A stretch of DNA of 28,782 nt from Sphacelaria rigidula (lineage: Eukaryota > Phaeophyceae > Sphacelariales), in the NCBI GenBank assembly GCA_964200075.2, contig CAXNAA020000094.1, positions 1 to 28,782 on the forward strand, read 5' to 3'. Below are positions 1 through 12,600 of this stretch, in pieces; the first letter of the stretch is position 1; the number at the start of each line of letters is the position of its first letter. The notes beneath the pieces were generated by a model. That model was not told the DNA's origin. It did not search any database and saw nothing but the letters and a program-made list of their open reading frames with translations. Both the position numbers and the translations under genes were made by a program.

Positions 1-76
1 CCCAACGCATCGGGAATCGAACCCTCCTTCTCTGCACCCTAATGGCGACAGTCGACCCATTACACCACCGGGGCGC
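1..76 (-). other. tRNA-like sequence with A-box and B-box, probably a tRNA-derived repeat or pseudogene
   Basis: It lies in the intron after exon 28 on the minus strand. An A-box-like TGGTGTAATGG (57-67) and a perfect B-box core GGTTCGATTCC (13-23) are spaced as in a tRNA. The T-loop closes with only three G-C pairs, the acceptor halves do not pair, and the anticodon loop lacks the conserved U33, so a working tRNA is unlikely. A SINE head or tRNA pseudogene is the better reading. Confidence 0.4.
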
Positions 77-199
77 GGCGGCCGTCACTATCCTCACCGA
101 TGCCGAGAACTTCGCTCGGAGCTGTTTGGAATGGATACTCACGACCCTATTCACTGTCTACTTCCTGGGCGGGTGGAACGTTGCACTCGCTCCCCTCAC

Positions 200-670
200 C
201 TCGTTGCCCCCATCACTGTAGCCTCCCCCTCAGCTGACAAGACTCGGTCTCCGATTCCGAGGTCGAAAAAATCCGCCCGTGCTCGCTCCGACGCGTCCAG
301 ACGCACCGGCGTGCACACGTGCGACGAAGGAAGCGACCTCCCACGATGACCGCTCAACCGTTTCTCGAAGTCCGAGAGGATGCTCTCCGTCAATTTTCTA
401 CCGCGCGGGCTTTCGAAGCCGCGAGGTTCGCTCAGGATTTCGAGGACTTCGAGGCTCCTGGTTGCTCGCCGGATAACGCACTCTGCGGAAAAGGTCCCGT
501 GAAGCGCTACGTAATCTGCTGGTAGCAGCTCCAGGCCATCTATTCCAGACCGTACCCCGATCCCCTGCGCTTCACCACCGTCTCCGTCGGCGGCATGTTT
601 CACGGTTGACGTCGTTGTTGGTGTGTAGGTCGCATGTAGTTCTGGCGGCAACAGCGTCAGCTGGTCGTGC
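200..670 (-). CDS. Exon 28: end of SPRY-2 and downstream segment, continues outside the window
   Basis: This exon has 471 nt, from TACTCTCAG|G (phase 2) to GCA-ACG-AG|GTGAGGG (phase 2, strong donor). H-D-Q-L-T-L-L closes SPRY-2. Then comes a mixed segment with helices (A-T-R-S-L-E-V-L-E-I-L-S) and, at the end, F-D-L-G-I-G-D-R-V-L-S-A-E-G-E-A-T-V-M-G. The G-D-R-V-x-x-x-x-G-x-A-T-V pattern suggests a small SH3/KOW-like barrel whose remainder is in the next exon, left of the window. An ORF continues a few codons past the donor to a TGA that I take as intronic. Confidence 0.88.
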
Positions 671-3600
671 CTGAGAGTATGTAGTTTGCGTACATGGTAT
701 GGAGCAGATGACACATGAAAGCGCAGAGGGTGTGACATGCCTTGCGTTGATGATGAGATAAGGATATGAGTCACATAGCTCATCGTAAAAGATCGCATAT
801 TTTTACTACTTATCTCATTAAACGTCATTTCCTTCCATCATCGTGCGTGTCGGAAGTCGTGCCTGCGAAATATTACAGATTGGATGGCATTGAGAGGACT
901 TGACTCGTTCCGGAGGCATCGCACGAGGTGTCATCGTGCTTTGCTCTGACCTGTTGTACATCGAAAAGGCTGGGTAGAGCATTCCTTCTAGTCCCTGCAC
1001 CGCCACTCCGAGATCCCGACCGTTCCGTGCAAATCTCAGCGTACCAAGGCCCATATCGAGACTCACTCCGATTGTGTCTCCTTCTCGAAAGAGTTCACCA
1101 TAGGATCGTACCTGATCAGGCGTCGGCAAGAATGCATGAGGTCGTAAGGACAGGCATATGTATTACCCGGACGAGTAAAAAGTCTCGCTCCACCCACATG
1201 TTCCGCCAGTGAAAGTGGTTTCCGCGGATTTGTAAATGTAGGGGCACACATCCAGAGGTAAACGTTGGGGTTACGCACGTCACTCCGTGCCCGGCGCGAC
1301 ACACCTTACTCTTGTTATGCCAGATGGCCTTGTTGGCCAGGTATCCCCACCCTGTCCTGTCACTGCCGACGTAATTGTTCAGCTTCGATTCCGCCGAAAC
1401 CACTCCAACAAATACATTTTTCGACACACACCTGCGACGTCGTTTCCAGAAGAGATCATTAGTATACAACTGCGGGAAGAGTCGGCACATCGAACTTTCC
1501 CGTGGCGAGGCGGAGTCGTGCCTTTTTCAACGTTTGCAAACGAGAAGGGATGGACAGTGACAACCCCGGCGTGATTAGGTTGCTGCAAGGCACGCGCGCC
1601 AAAGTCCTGTGCCAGAAACGCTATAAGAGTGGTAGGACGAGGAGGGACCAGAGCCAAGATCGACCACCGCCAAAGAGGGGCGTCCTACTGGTAGAGGGGT
1701 GCCTAACCTGTCGATCCTCACTTTCCAGCTATGCACGCCAGAGGCGAAGCCAAGAGTAGTGCGCACCGCACTCCATTTTTTTCGACAAGAGTTCGTAACA
1801 GTAAGGTTTGAGTTCGACAGCCGAAGGTTGGGCCCACAGCACTCAGCATCGAGCATAAACGGAACTGCCGGTGGTGTAGCGACGCTTACGGTGGCCACAA
1901 GCTCCCACTCCCCCACCACCCCTGTCATTGAATCTTTTGACATGTAGCAGGGTTGCTGCGATTTACGGCTCCCTCTTGACGAGTGCCACACCCAGCTTTC
2001 TCCATCCATGGCGTAAGTTTGCGCCTTGTTGTCACCGGCGGGGAAAAAGTTGCTGCGGTTGCCGTGGCTTCTTCGCTGCTGCCCCGCCACCACTCTCGTC
2101 GACGATGTAAGGCTCGTTTTCCCGTTCGCACGACCCTCGTCGGTTTGAATGTCGGTGCCGCCCTCTGAGTACGCGGACGATCCACCGCCGCCTTGGCTTC
2201 GTTCCGGTCCGGTAACGGCACTCGAGGCACCATCCGCGGTATCCGTTTCTGGGGGGTTCCCGGAAGAGTCGCTAGAGCTGCCCTCGTGTCCGGCTGTCGC
2301 CGGCGGGAAACACGACTCATCGTCATCATCATCATCGTCCGAGTTATCTCCGTCAAATCCAGACGCAACAGTTGTGGTGGGAGGTCCGCCAGACAAAAGT
2401 GCTCCGCGCTGCTCTAGGCTGAACTTGTAGTGGGTGTCGGGTGTTAGGTCGTGCACGGTGAAACAGTCATGATCATCGAGGTCGACCGCTGCGATCTTGG
2501 AAGGCTCTGCTCCCCAAAGACCCACAGCGGCAACCTGAAACAAGAACACAGAAAGTGCTATAAAGATGTGAGTCCTACTATTCGTCATTCTCCAGTACCA
2601 TATGTCCTCGTATAGAGAAAGCTCATTACTGTTTCCCGTGACGAGCGATAACAATGCTGTTTCGAGAGCAACAACACCGATATGTATCCACTAGAGAGCT
2701 GGTGCTGTATGAGTATTGTGACGTCAGAGTAGCCCTTCTGGTGGTCAACTTAGACTATTCCGACACAAGTGCATATCCGACAGCTCTCACCTTGAGTACC
2801 ACGCCTAGACCATGACGTCGGCCGCCTGCGTGTCTTGCTTTAGCGCGGAGTACCTGCACCAAAGTAGACGCCCGGCTTCCGCTCCCGTGGCCGGCTTGGT
2901 GGGTTGTTGTACATATCGAACCGTCTCCATCAGCCCCAGCTACCAAGTCTGAGGGGTCTTCATGCCAGCCACCCCAGCTCAGCGTCACAGACGTGGCCGT
3001 TACGGTCTCGATGAACATCCGCGTGGTGTCCGTGGACGCAGTATTTTCAGACACTGAACACCCCGGCAGATTCGAGAGCGCTGACGGCTCGCTGTCGGCG
3101 GTACCTGGTCGCCTCGGTCCCACTACTTGTGTATTCGTCGGGTGATCTACTTCGAAAACGTCACCTGCGCCTCCGGGTCCGGCCACAAAAGGTGTGGCAG
3201 CGTCCCAGCTCTCCTCGGTTTGACGCCAGGCATAAGTCGGCAAGTTATCAAACACAAAGGGAGAGTCTATACCCGGTTGGGGTTCGGTCGTACCCCACAC
3301 ACTGTCCGGCACGTGATATTTCTCGGTGCTGCCCTCGTCGCCTAGAGCCTTCTTTCGTAGCTGCCATTGCACTAGGAGCTCGAGCTGACTCTTGAGCAAA
3401 GGAGACGAGAGGTTTCGCATGGAGGCCCCGCTTCGAAGCTGCTCTGAAAAGGCTCTCGCAACCGCACGCTCCTGCGAGGGCAAAACATACCCACCGTTTT
3501 GAGGCTGTGTTTGATCCACATGGCCGTTGTGCGTCTCCTCTGGGGTCGTTTCCGTGCGATTTTGTCCTTCTCTCACTTCCGAGCGCCTTTGATCATGCTC

Positions 3601-6600
3601 AGATACGGAAGCATCTGAAAGAGAGAGATCGAGCATGCTGGCGCACAGGGAGTACGCTGAACACCGTAACGCGGCGTTGTAGCGCCTCGAGGATGCGGAA
3701 AGGAGAACAGCTGTGAACGCGCGTGACGACCAAGCGGTGCTGAGCGCCACGCTCAATGATGGTGTCGCATGATGGTCGACTTTGCCACAAATACTGTGGC
3801 GCATTGATGAATCGCTCGGAGGCAGTGTACATGAGGAGACGGCAGAATTTTCGTCAGCCGTGCGATTTGGAAAATATTGATCGATTTCCCTATTTTTGCG
3901 GGTGAGCCCCGTCACCGTCTCCACAATCCACATCGCCCACAACAAAGTTGGCTGTTCGCGCTCGCCCCCGGGCTCTCCGGCGCAAAGAGGTGAATAGATC
4001 GGCCTTCCCGGAGTCGGACTCTCCATATGTGAGCACTGCTCGAAATGCGAAACAGCCTGTTTTATCACTGATGTAAGGAACGAAGATAGCTCTGTCCGAT
4101 CGCCGGTCTCATCGGGTGATCGGGTGGTCGACAACCAATTTTCTTGCGGTTGCCTTGACAAGGGTCGAAGAGATGCAGTACCACGTCCAGGACATGATGC
4201 TTTTCCGGGATTTGCCGCAAGCTGCAACAGCGAGCGCACGGCCAATGCGCAAGATCTAGACAAGGAATATACGTAAGCGCCGCACGCACACCGTGAATGT
4301 TTTTCAGTTGAGTATATTCCACGTATAAAAAGAAACGAAAGTCACAGGCACACGGTCATTTTCCTTCACTGTACCGTAGATTCAAACGTTATGGGAAGCA
4401 TGCTTGTCACATAAGCGAAACGGCGCACGGGTTTGAAGCGTCGCTGTTCCCGCAAATCTCATAACTCACCACAATATGTTATGTAAGGAAGCACCTAACT
4501 CCGGAAAATATATTTGCAAGTTTGGCTACTGCTTACTTGGCAGCTCACCCTGGTAATAGTCCCATCGGGTAGGCAGCGTTTGCGTACTGGAAGATTGGTT
4601 CATGTGGAGAGTCTTCCAAAGCTTCGTTGCGCCCCTTTAGAATAGTATTCACCGTTCCCGCCGACATCGACGGCAGTAGCGAGGAGCCATCGCGCCCGCT
4701 GTTTAAAAAAGACGCCGAAAGGCAGGGCCTGCGTATGAGACCGTGCATGCGTCGACTAAATCGTGGTCCTTCATGAAACACCTTCCCACTGATTCCGTGA
4801 TGTATTCGATTCTGCGGTTTGCAGACGTGAGCTTGACCACGTCATTTAATAACGCAGAAGAAATATCGCCGCACTTTCTCCAAGACCTGAGCATGCTTGT
4901 GGACAGCAGAAAAAAACATCGAATTTCGTGGTACACCCCCCATCGTAGACAGCACTCACCATGCAATCAAGGCTTTCGTAAGGTCGATAAACCGCCGTTG
5001 ACAATCCGGATGCGCCAGCTCTTGCGCCAACTTCCGCATAATGGTAGTGTCAAAATCCTCGACTGTCGCACCACTCACCGGGGAGTCGGGCCGAGGCTGA
5101 CATTTGCGTGGCGGGCTTACGAGTGTGTGCTCAACGTCGACGGGTTGCCCGCAATTATGTTTTCCCAGTATTTTTTCCCACCACCACGGAAACATATACC
5201 CCGGTTGACTGACGCGCATGTGAGAGAGCGGGTGCGGGCACGTTTTATCCGTGGGGCTGAGAGACACCCTTATATGAGAGAGCAAATTTACCACCGCAGC
5301 ACGGGCAAACAAGATGGACAAAGCCGTCTCGAGTACGACGCTAAGACGCGCAAGGTTTCCGTCTTCATCACGCGTGGACAGAGCTGTTGCTAGCAGCTCG
5401 CGTGAGGCTCCATACCGAAAATGATTTCTCGCTGCCGGGTACACTGCTGCCGTGTCGGCCGATTTCCCCGCAAATATAGACGCGGCGGCATCGTTTGATG
5501 ATGCTGCCTCTGCAGCTTGGGTATTATGTCCTGCTTGAAGCGTCGATGCCGTTGCTGGTGAGTCACCGTTGCTGCGGGCAAGAAAGCTTTGCCTGATAGC
5601 GCGGCATTAGGCGAAGTAAGCGAGGGAGTGAGAGGAAACGGGGCATTGGAGCGCAGCCAGTCGTCACGGGCGGTCTCACTCTCAACGCTCTCTGGGCGAT
5701 GAATGAACCAATTTTCCGCCCGCATGACTCTTCTCGAACGGGTCGTGTACATACAGTCCCACCAAATCGTCTCCGACGGAATTCGCCAGTCCCGCTTAAA
5801 GGCACAAGCGAAATATACTTCGCTCTCGTTACAATTCGTACATAGTGGGTGCTCATACATATGGCAGCTAATTTCTGACAGAAACACAGGCTTCAGGGAG
5901 GTACGCCCATAACCGGCTCCGTACGCGTCCGGATCAATAAAAAATGGTAAAGCAGTGTATGTGGAGCGTGTTGTGAAAGTATCACTAACCTGTATATGTC
6001 GCGCCAACCACCACCGGTGTCTCCTAGTATTCTCCGCGTGTTTCGCTGGTCATTCCCATCCATTCCCATGACGTCTCCAACGTAAGCGAATCCGGCGTCG
6101 TCGCCTGCTTTGCCTTCGTCGTTGTGCTCGCCTCTGCCACCTACTGTACCGTGAGGTGTGAAATGCTTGGCATGACGATAGGTCTCGTCATGAGCGCGTG
6201 CGGCACACTAGGTAGATCAACCTTTACGCCACCTGAGCCCCCAACGACCTTGTGGGTCGTCGGTACAACTCTTCGCAACTTCGCTCTGTTCCCTTCAAGA
6301 TCAGTGTTGGTAACTCCAGTACCACCAAGCCACCTTCGGATGGGAGCCTCTCCGGGCTTCATCACTTTCGTCACACGTGATAAGATGGAGCTGTGTAGGT
6401 CACCAAGCAGACATCAGCTAACATTAGTGGGTAGTACCTAAACGATCGAAACGGTGTTGTACCTGAGCCAACGCCACCGAAATCATCTTCGCACGTTTCC
6501 ATGTTGCCCATCTCCTCTTCCATCTTGGTATTCTCGATCTCCAAATGCTCAATTATCCACGCGGTGGCCGCGCTCTCGCTCATGACGGAACCCGCTGTGC

Positions 6601-9600
6601 AAACCCATGGGCAAACCAGTCGAAGCGAAGCAAAGTGAAGATTCCAAAGCCATAAATAGCAACTGATGTACCCCAGGAAATACTAGACTGGATAAATTAC
6701 CAACCAGACACAGAATGAAACGGCCGGAAACGTCGATAACAGCCATCTCAACTACAGTTGGCTGCGCATTAGACTAAAATCAATTTACAAAGTCGATGGA
6801 GCCTCGAAGGCCATCACCCGCAAGCTTACCAGAACTCTCGGCAGCTCTGATCGCCCATTCAACCGGGAAACCCATCCCTATCAAGTTCTCTACCAGACTC
6901 TGTCGCTGCAGTTCAGGGTGGACGGCACTCTCTTCCTCACACGCGTCCATTCCCCCCCTTGTGGCATCGCTGCTGTTACCACCTCCACCATTTGGAGGAC
7001 TTGCACTCCTGTCCGTGGGAATAATAGCATCACGACTGCTGCCACCATTACTGCCCCTGCCGTCTCTCGAAGAGAGTTCCATACGATGCTGACCAACTAC
7101 TACGTCTTGGAATCCCCTCCTGGCCCGGTGTTCGGTCGACGATACTCCAACCGGCGGCATGCTCGTCAACCTCTGTCGGGACTCACGCGATGGAAGATCG
7201 AGGTGATCAGCACAGGGATCGCCAGCTGCAACCTCGGAGGTTGGTATACCTCCAGCTTCAGCGATTGGCCGAAAGGGAACTTCATCGGCGTGGGCAGGAG
7301 CATAGACAAATGGGGAGCATCCGAAGTTAAACGCCGCTGCCTGTCCGACGTTCATGGAAGCCGCAGGATACAGTCCCTCTGGATCGAACCCGACGAACGC
7401 AACCCCGAGATCTTGACCGTTGAGACTGTCGGAATCCAAGATACAGATTGCAAGGGCGATATGACGTAGGGTGAGAGTGCACGGACACCATTCCAACAAC
7501 GCTGCAAACAGATACGCGGCTCTGAAGTTTGAAGGAGAACATAGTCGCGGTGTCCAGCTGGTCGTACCTGAAACGCATTTCCTGGAGTCCGGCGTCCAGA
7601 AGTACTCCGACGACGTCGCCTGCTCGCCATCGCTTGCCATACGCGGCCGACGACACGCACCATCTCTTCTGCCTGAAGCCATCAAATGCCCAGCTGTGCA
7701 CGTGATCTCCGACACCTTGGCCGCGTACTGGGCTACAATAGAATGGCGGGGCGGCCCATCCCAACTGCATTAACCCGCCCGTGTGAAGAGTCACCTCATA
7801 GTACCACCGCCCCGCAGCGGATCGTAAACCCGCCCCCACACCAGATAGCCTCACGGTTGGGAAGTGCGACGCGGCCGTAACTCGGTCGCCGTCTACTTGA
7901 GCCTCGCCGCCGAGGACTTGTAAAACCGGTCGAAGCGACGATGAAGATCGATCGCCGTTGTCTGCTGAGCGCTGGACACCCCTTTCGTTGCTCGTGCAAG
8001 CTCTGAACCCTTCCCGAGACGGCACCAGTGACCACGCTGGGTCGCCTGTACTCGTGCTCATCCTGGCCCACACGGCCTGGCATGCCGCTTCTAGGTCAGC
8101 TAGAAGCGATCGTGAGCTACTACTACCGGAACTTCGCTGTCGGTCGAAAGAGAGGATGACGGCCGCGAACTCACGCCTCCGTCGAAAGGCGACGGCACCA
8201 TTAACGCCGAGCGCAAGAGTAGGCGCCGACTGCAACGGCATCGAGGCGAGTTTCAGGAGCGGGTTAAGAAAATCCCCGAGCACAGCATTGGCTGCCAAAT
8301 CAGAATGACGGAGTTGCACTGCAAGGGCTCGTACGAGCCGAGACTGCAGATGTGCCGTGATGATGTTGACCCAGGACGGATCGGCAGCGTCGCCTCGGCT
8401 GGCTCCTGGTTGGCCGATGGACTCATCCGCGCAGGTATTACGTCCCGAGCACGACGATTCGAGGAGAGTAGATACGGTTGAGAGAGCTGCCGCATCTTCG
8501 AACAAGAACGGAGTTTTGGGTTCAGCGACATCTGCGGTCCATACAACTTGCCGGCGATCTACGGCGATCACCCGGCGGCGGGGCATTGTTGATTGAACAT
8601 GCTTGCCGCCGGACACCGAACGTTTCCACGACTGATGAGCCTCACTCGTATTTCTGTCGAGTTCACTATCCACGCATCCCAGGTACTCTTCGTCGACAGT
8701 GACGACGGCTAAAGCGCCAAGGTACCCCGTGTTGGGTGCATCAAGATCTTCCACACCTAGTAGAGTACCGCCGCATACGCACTTAACCGAAGTGTAACCA
8801 ATTGATACAATGTCCATCGCCATCGAGCTATTCGTACTGGACCCTTGCCCCAACGTGTCCGCTCCAACCGGCGCCCCTGAGACCGGTGCATCAGCTGCGT
8901 TGAAGCAACCAACAAAGGGATATCCGTTTGGCAACAAAGATACTCTCGCACCCACATGAGGTCCTTCGATGTGACCACCTCCAAGGTACACCGCAGCTGC
9001 AGCAGCCCCAAGCCTTGCTGCGGATAGGCTGCCGGTCTCGATGCGTCCGTCGGCGGGGTACCACTCAGTCGATGAAGTCTTCAGTGCTGGGATGGAGTTT
9101 GAAAGAGCCACCAATGTCTCAGCGTTGACCGCCCCGAGTCCGCTCACCAAAGCGGCATGTACATGTCGTCGCCACCGTGTTGGCGCTTCCAGCATGAGAA
9201 GCCTCAATAGGGATACTATCGCTGAAATCAATGACGACTCCTGGGATGCCCGTGGTGCTATCGTGATGTGCCGCGTCCGCTGCGGTGTGCTCAGATGTTC
9301 TTTGCTGCGTTCCTGAGCAATGACAATCTTGCCCAATTCGTTTTGCCTCCGGCTTACATAGTCACCCAAGTTACGATCGCGTAGGGAAAGTAATGACCTG
9401 CCCAGCAACGAGCATAGGCGGTCTATGACGACGCGGTCATCGAGCTCACACGCCGGAGCACCAGGGCAGAGGAAGGAAGAATCTGCGTTGGCACCACTGT
9501 TCAAGTTTGCGTCCTGCGTTTTGTCACCACAGGTCAGATGATCTGTGCACAACAAAAGGCTGAGAGCCTGCAATACTACCCTTTGGGTCTGTAGAGATGA

Positions 9601-12600
9601 GACCGGGATGGTCATGATCCAGAGATTGAGCCACCGCGAAGAAGACATCGCAGTAGCCGCACGTTGAGATGAGAGCGCTATTTCAAGCGCCAGAGTTACG
9701 AGGCGGTCAACATAGCATTCAGCCAAACGCTGTTCGTTGTCCTGCTGCTGTGAAGTGCCGTTGCTAGCCAGAATATGTACTTGCTCAGGCGAAATCTCAC
9801 GACCATGCCAGTAGATGTCGTACACATTCAGGCCTGTGCGCATTTCGCCCGGTGGATTTTCGAGGTGCCTGTTACGTTCGCCAACTTGCACCTCGAAATG
9901 CGCTGGTTCCCCTGGCGAACCCTGGTTCTGGTACTTTCGAAGATTAATGTTGCAGTCAGGAAGGTCTTGCTCAAAGACAACGCGACCATCAAATGAAATA
10001 CGCACGACAGGCAAACAGGGGCGTTGTGTACGCCCACCTCTCTCGCGGGAGTGAATCTCCTTTTCATTCTCCGAATACGAGCAGCAGACATGCGTCCAAT
10101 GCCCCACCGGCAAAGGGCATCCAGACATGAATTTCTTCACGACTAAGGTTTCCGTACTCCGATCGGTTGACTCCTCAAAAACAGCCCCCCCCGGGGGTAA
10201 TCTAATTCCTTCCTCGTCCCCAGCACGACCAGCTGTAGGTAGGGACGCGTCACCGTTATCGTGCTTCAAGAAGGCGAATTCAACGTACACACGTTCATCA
10301 TCATATCTATTATTCGCGTTTTCCTGCCGCTGCTTTGATGGCAAGAGTTTTGACAGGACCACCTGAGACTCAGCACCCCCACCACCGCCGCACCAGTCTT
10401 TCTGAACGCAAGTGCAGATAACCATCCGGGCCTCCGCGTTTGGTGATTGTTCTCCGCCATTCGCAGCGCGCGGAGCACTTTCTGGGGCCCAAACCCAGAA
10501 CGTTATGGCGAATGCTGCACTCGTCTCTTGTCGAAATAAGTGCGAGATGCCCGAAACCGCTGGGAGCGGAGCCGGCACTTGCCCGGCTGTCAATAGCCGA
10601 GCCCTGGTTGCAATCATCACCGCCTCTTCGGCCTCCCGTCGGCGCACGACGATCTTTAACCGCTTTTGGGCTCTGGTCAATTCATTGAACAGCACCGACA
10701 ACAGAATCTGGACGATTTGCCACCATTGTTGTATTCCTCCCGTGATGGCTATGTGTTTACTCGCATGTTCAGCCGAGTTTGACGACGTGGATCGCCCCAA
10801 GGAAGAGATGGCATCCCTTTCGGAGAGTCGCACCGACATAGAAGCCGAACACAGGTGTGTGGTAAAGACGCAGAGAGCTCGCCACGCTGCACAGTGGACA
10901 TTACCATGTCGGGACGCGGCAACGCCGGGACTCCACGTTCGCGGTGCCAATATATCTCCTTCGTCACTCAGGACGGCCCCCAAGACCGGTAGCACCGCTG
11001 CAATGACCGACACTGCCCCCTGTTCTGCTAGAGCAGAGGGGGGTATCAGATTCGCTTCAAACGCAGCGACCGACTTATTCGAGTTCCCGATGCCCAACCG
11101 CGCCGACCATCCAGAACCTGGGACAATGGGGATTCGTTTATTGCTGCGGCTGTTTGATGACGATGCCAGTTGCCCTTCTGTGATCATCCCGGGCGCAGGC
11201 GTGTGCTCTGAACCGATACTTCCGCCCAGATGTAAACAAGAGGGACTCAGCTTCACGGCGAGAGTTCCTAGCATGGTGAGAATTATTATCAGCGAGTCAT
11301 CCTTCGCGCGATAGCGATCTTGTGGGTCCCGCGTTGAGCGCCCATCTCTCAGTTCGCACACCGCGAAGCTGCATAGTTCCACGAAGGAAGAGCAAACTAA
11401 CCCTGTGGCAGTGCACCCAGCTCCGCTGATATCGCTGGAAGGGGCTGGTCGATCAAGAAGCGAAGAGCTTTTGCGGGCATCGAGGTCCGTGTTCCGTATT
11501 GCACGGGCGAGTCGGTCACTGATATGCCGACGTGAAGCCGAAATATGCACATCCTCGAGAAGATAGCGAGTCAAGTGGAGGCCAGTTGCACGTACCTGAG
11601 GGTGGGTTGCAGAGGTAAAGCTCGGAACCTAGCTATGTGACACAAGACCCCGTGTCTTGACGACGATACACTCTAAGGAACCACGTTCATGCCCTTGACA
11701 TATATCCACAAAAACGAGGTGACGAACGTGAGCATGAGATAGATGCTAATGGCTATGCCGCTTGCGAGATTTCAATCAAGTAAATTTCTCACCTTCGCTT
11801 TGAGCTCGTGTTTGACCATCGCCAGCTCTAGCGCACCGAAAGCTATTGGGCTTGCTGCAAACACGACGAGAGATTCGAGGCTGGCACACCCCAAAATGTT
11901 CAATTCACTGTCAACCGCCGAAGCTGTGGCAAGCGCCATCTCCACTTGACCCTGAGCCATGTGTTGGCATACCAACGTTAAAGGGCTGCAACTTCGACCG
12001 TTTTTGCAGCTAGAGTCGCGGCGCTGATGGGTAGACCCAGCGTTCCTCCTGGCGTCACTAGCCCACCTGTTTCAGGGAGTGCCACAGCGCCACGCAAGAA
12101 TGGATCGCATGCTCCCCTTACTCGTCCGGACACAATGGTTGCGGAATACTTTATGTGGCGTTTCTTCAGGGCCCGAGCACAGTTGCCTATAGAGGGCTTT
12201 GTCGTAGTGAGCATGGGTCCAGATCGGCCATGTAATGACTATCAAGATACCATGGGTATGAATAGTAAGTCTCCGCAGGTATGTATAAAACCAGCTTGCG
12301 AGGTCACGAGCTAGAGGTCGGCGTCAAGGTTGATTCCTGTTCAACTTCGGAATAAACCCTAGTCTCTCGAGACGCTGTACAATTCGGTTCAGTGTATGAT
12401 AATACCTCAAATATTTCGCGATGCCATGGACAGGCAAGATGAACACCCGAGTGGTGTACGGCACAATTGAGTTAGCAGGGGACGTTCCCTCTGAGGTGGT
12501 AATATTTGGAGATGAAGTTGGTTCTGCCCAACGGTAATGGGTGTGATGTGCCGCCGACTTACCCCCGTAAGGTGTCCGCCACGTCCCGACCAATCTGCTG

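Noticed and set aside
1-76. Functional tRNA gene
   Set aside because: Acceptor halves do not pair, the T-stem has only three pairs and the anticodon loop is atypical; kept only as a tRNA-like repeat.
4743-5393. 216-codon plus-strand open frame
   Set aside because: Antisense to exons 21-22 and their introns; no domain, basic low-quality composition.
5390-6007. 205-codon minus-strand open frame
   Set aside because: It crosses the well-supported intron between exons 20 and 21 in a frame that fits neither neighbour. The exon chain through 5592 restores phase 2 exactly.
7327-7567. Reading the 4 kb exon frame straight through to 7327
   Set aside because: The frame stays open past 7568, but the SPRY fold is only completed by removing the 142-bp intron and joining at 7425; the read-through sequence lacks the conserved end of SPRY.
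10412-11314. 300-codon open frame on the plus strand
   Set aside because: It lies wholly opposite the 4 kb exon, whose minus-strand frame is far longer, continuous and rich in recognisable domains. The plus-strand translation has no domain.
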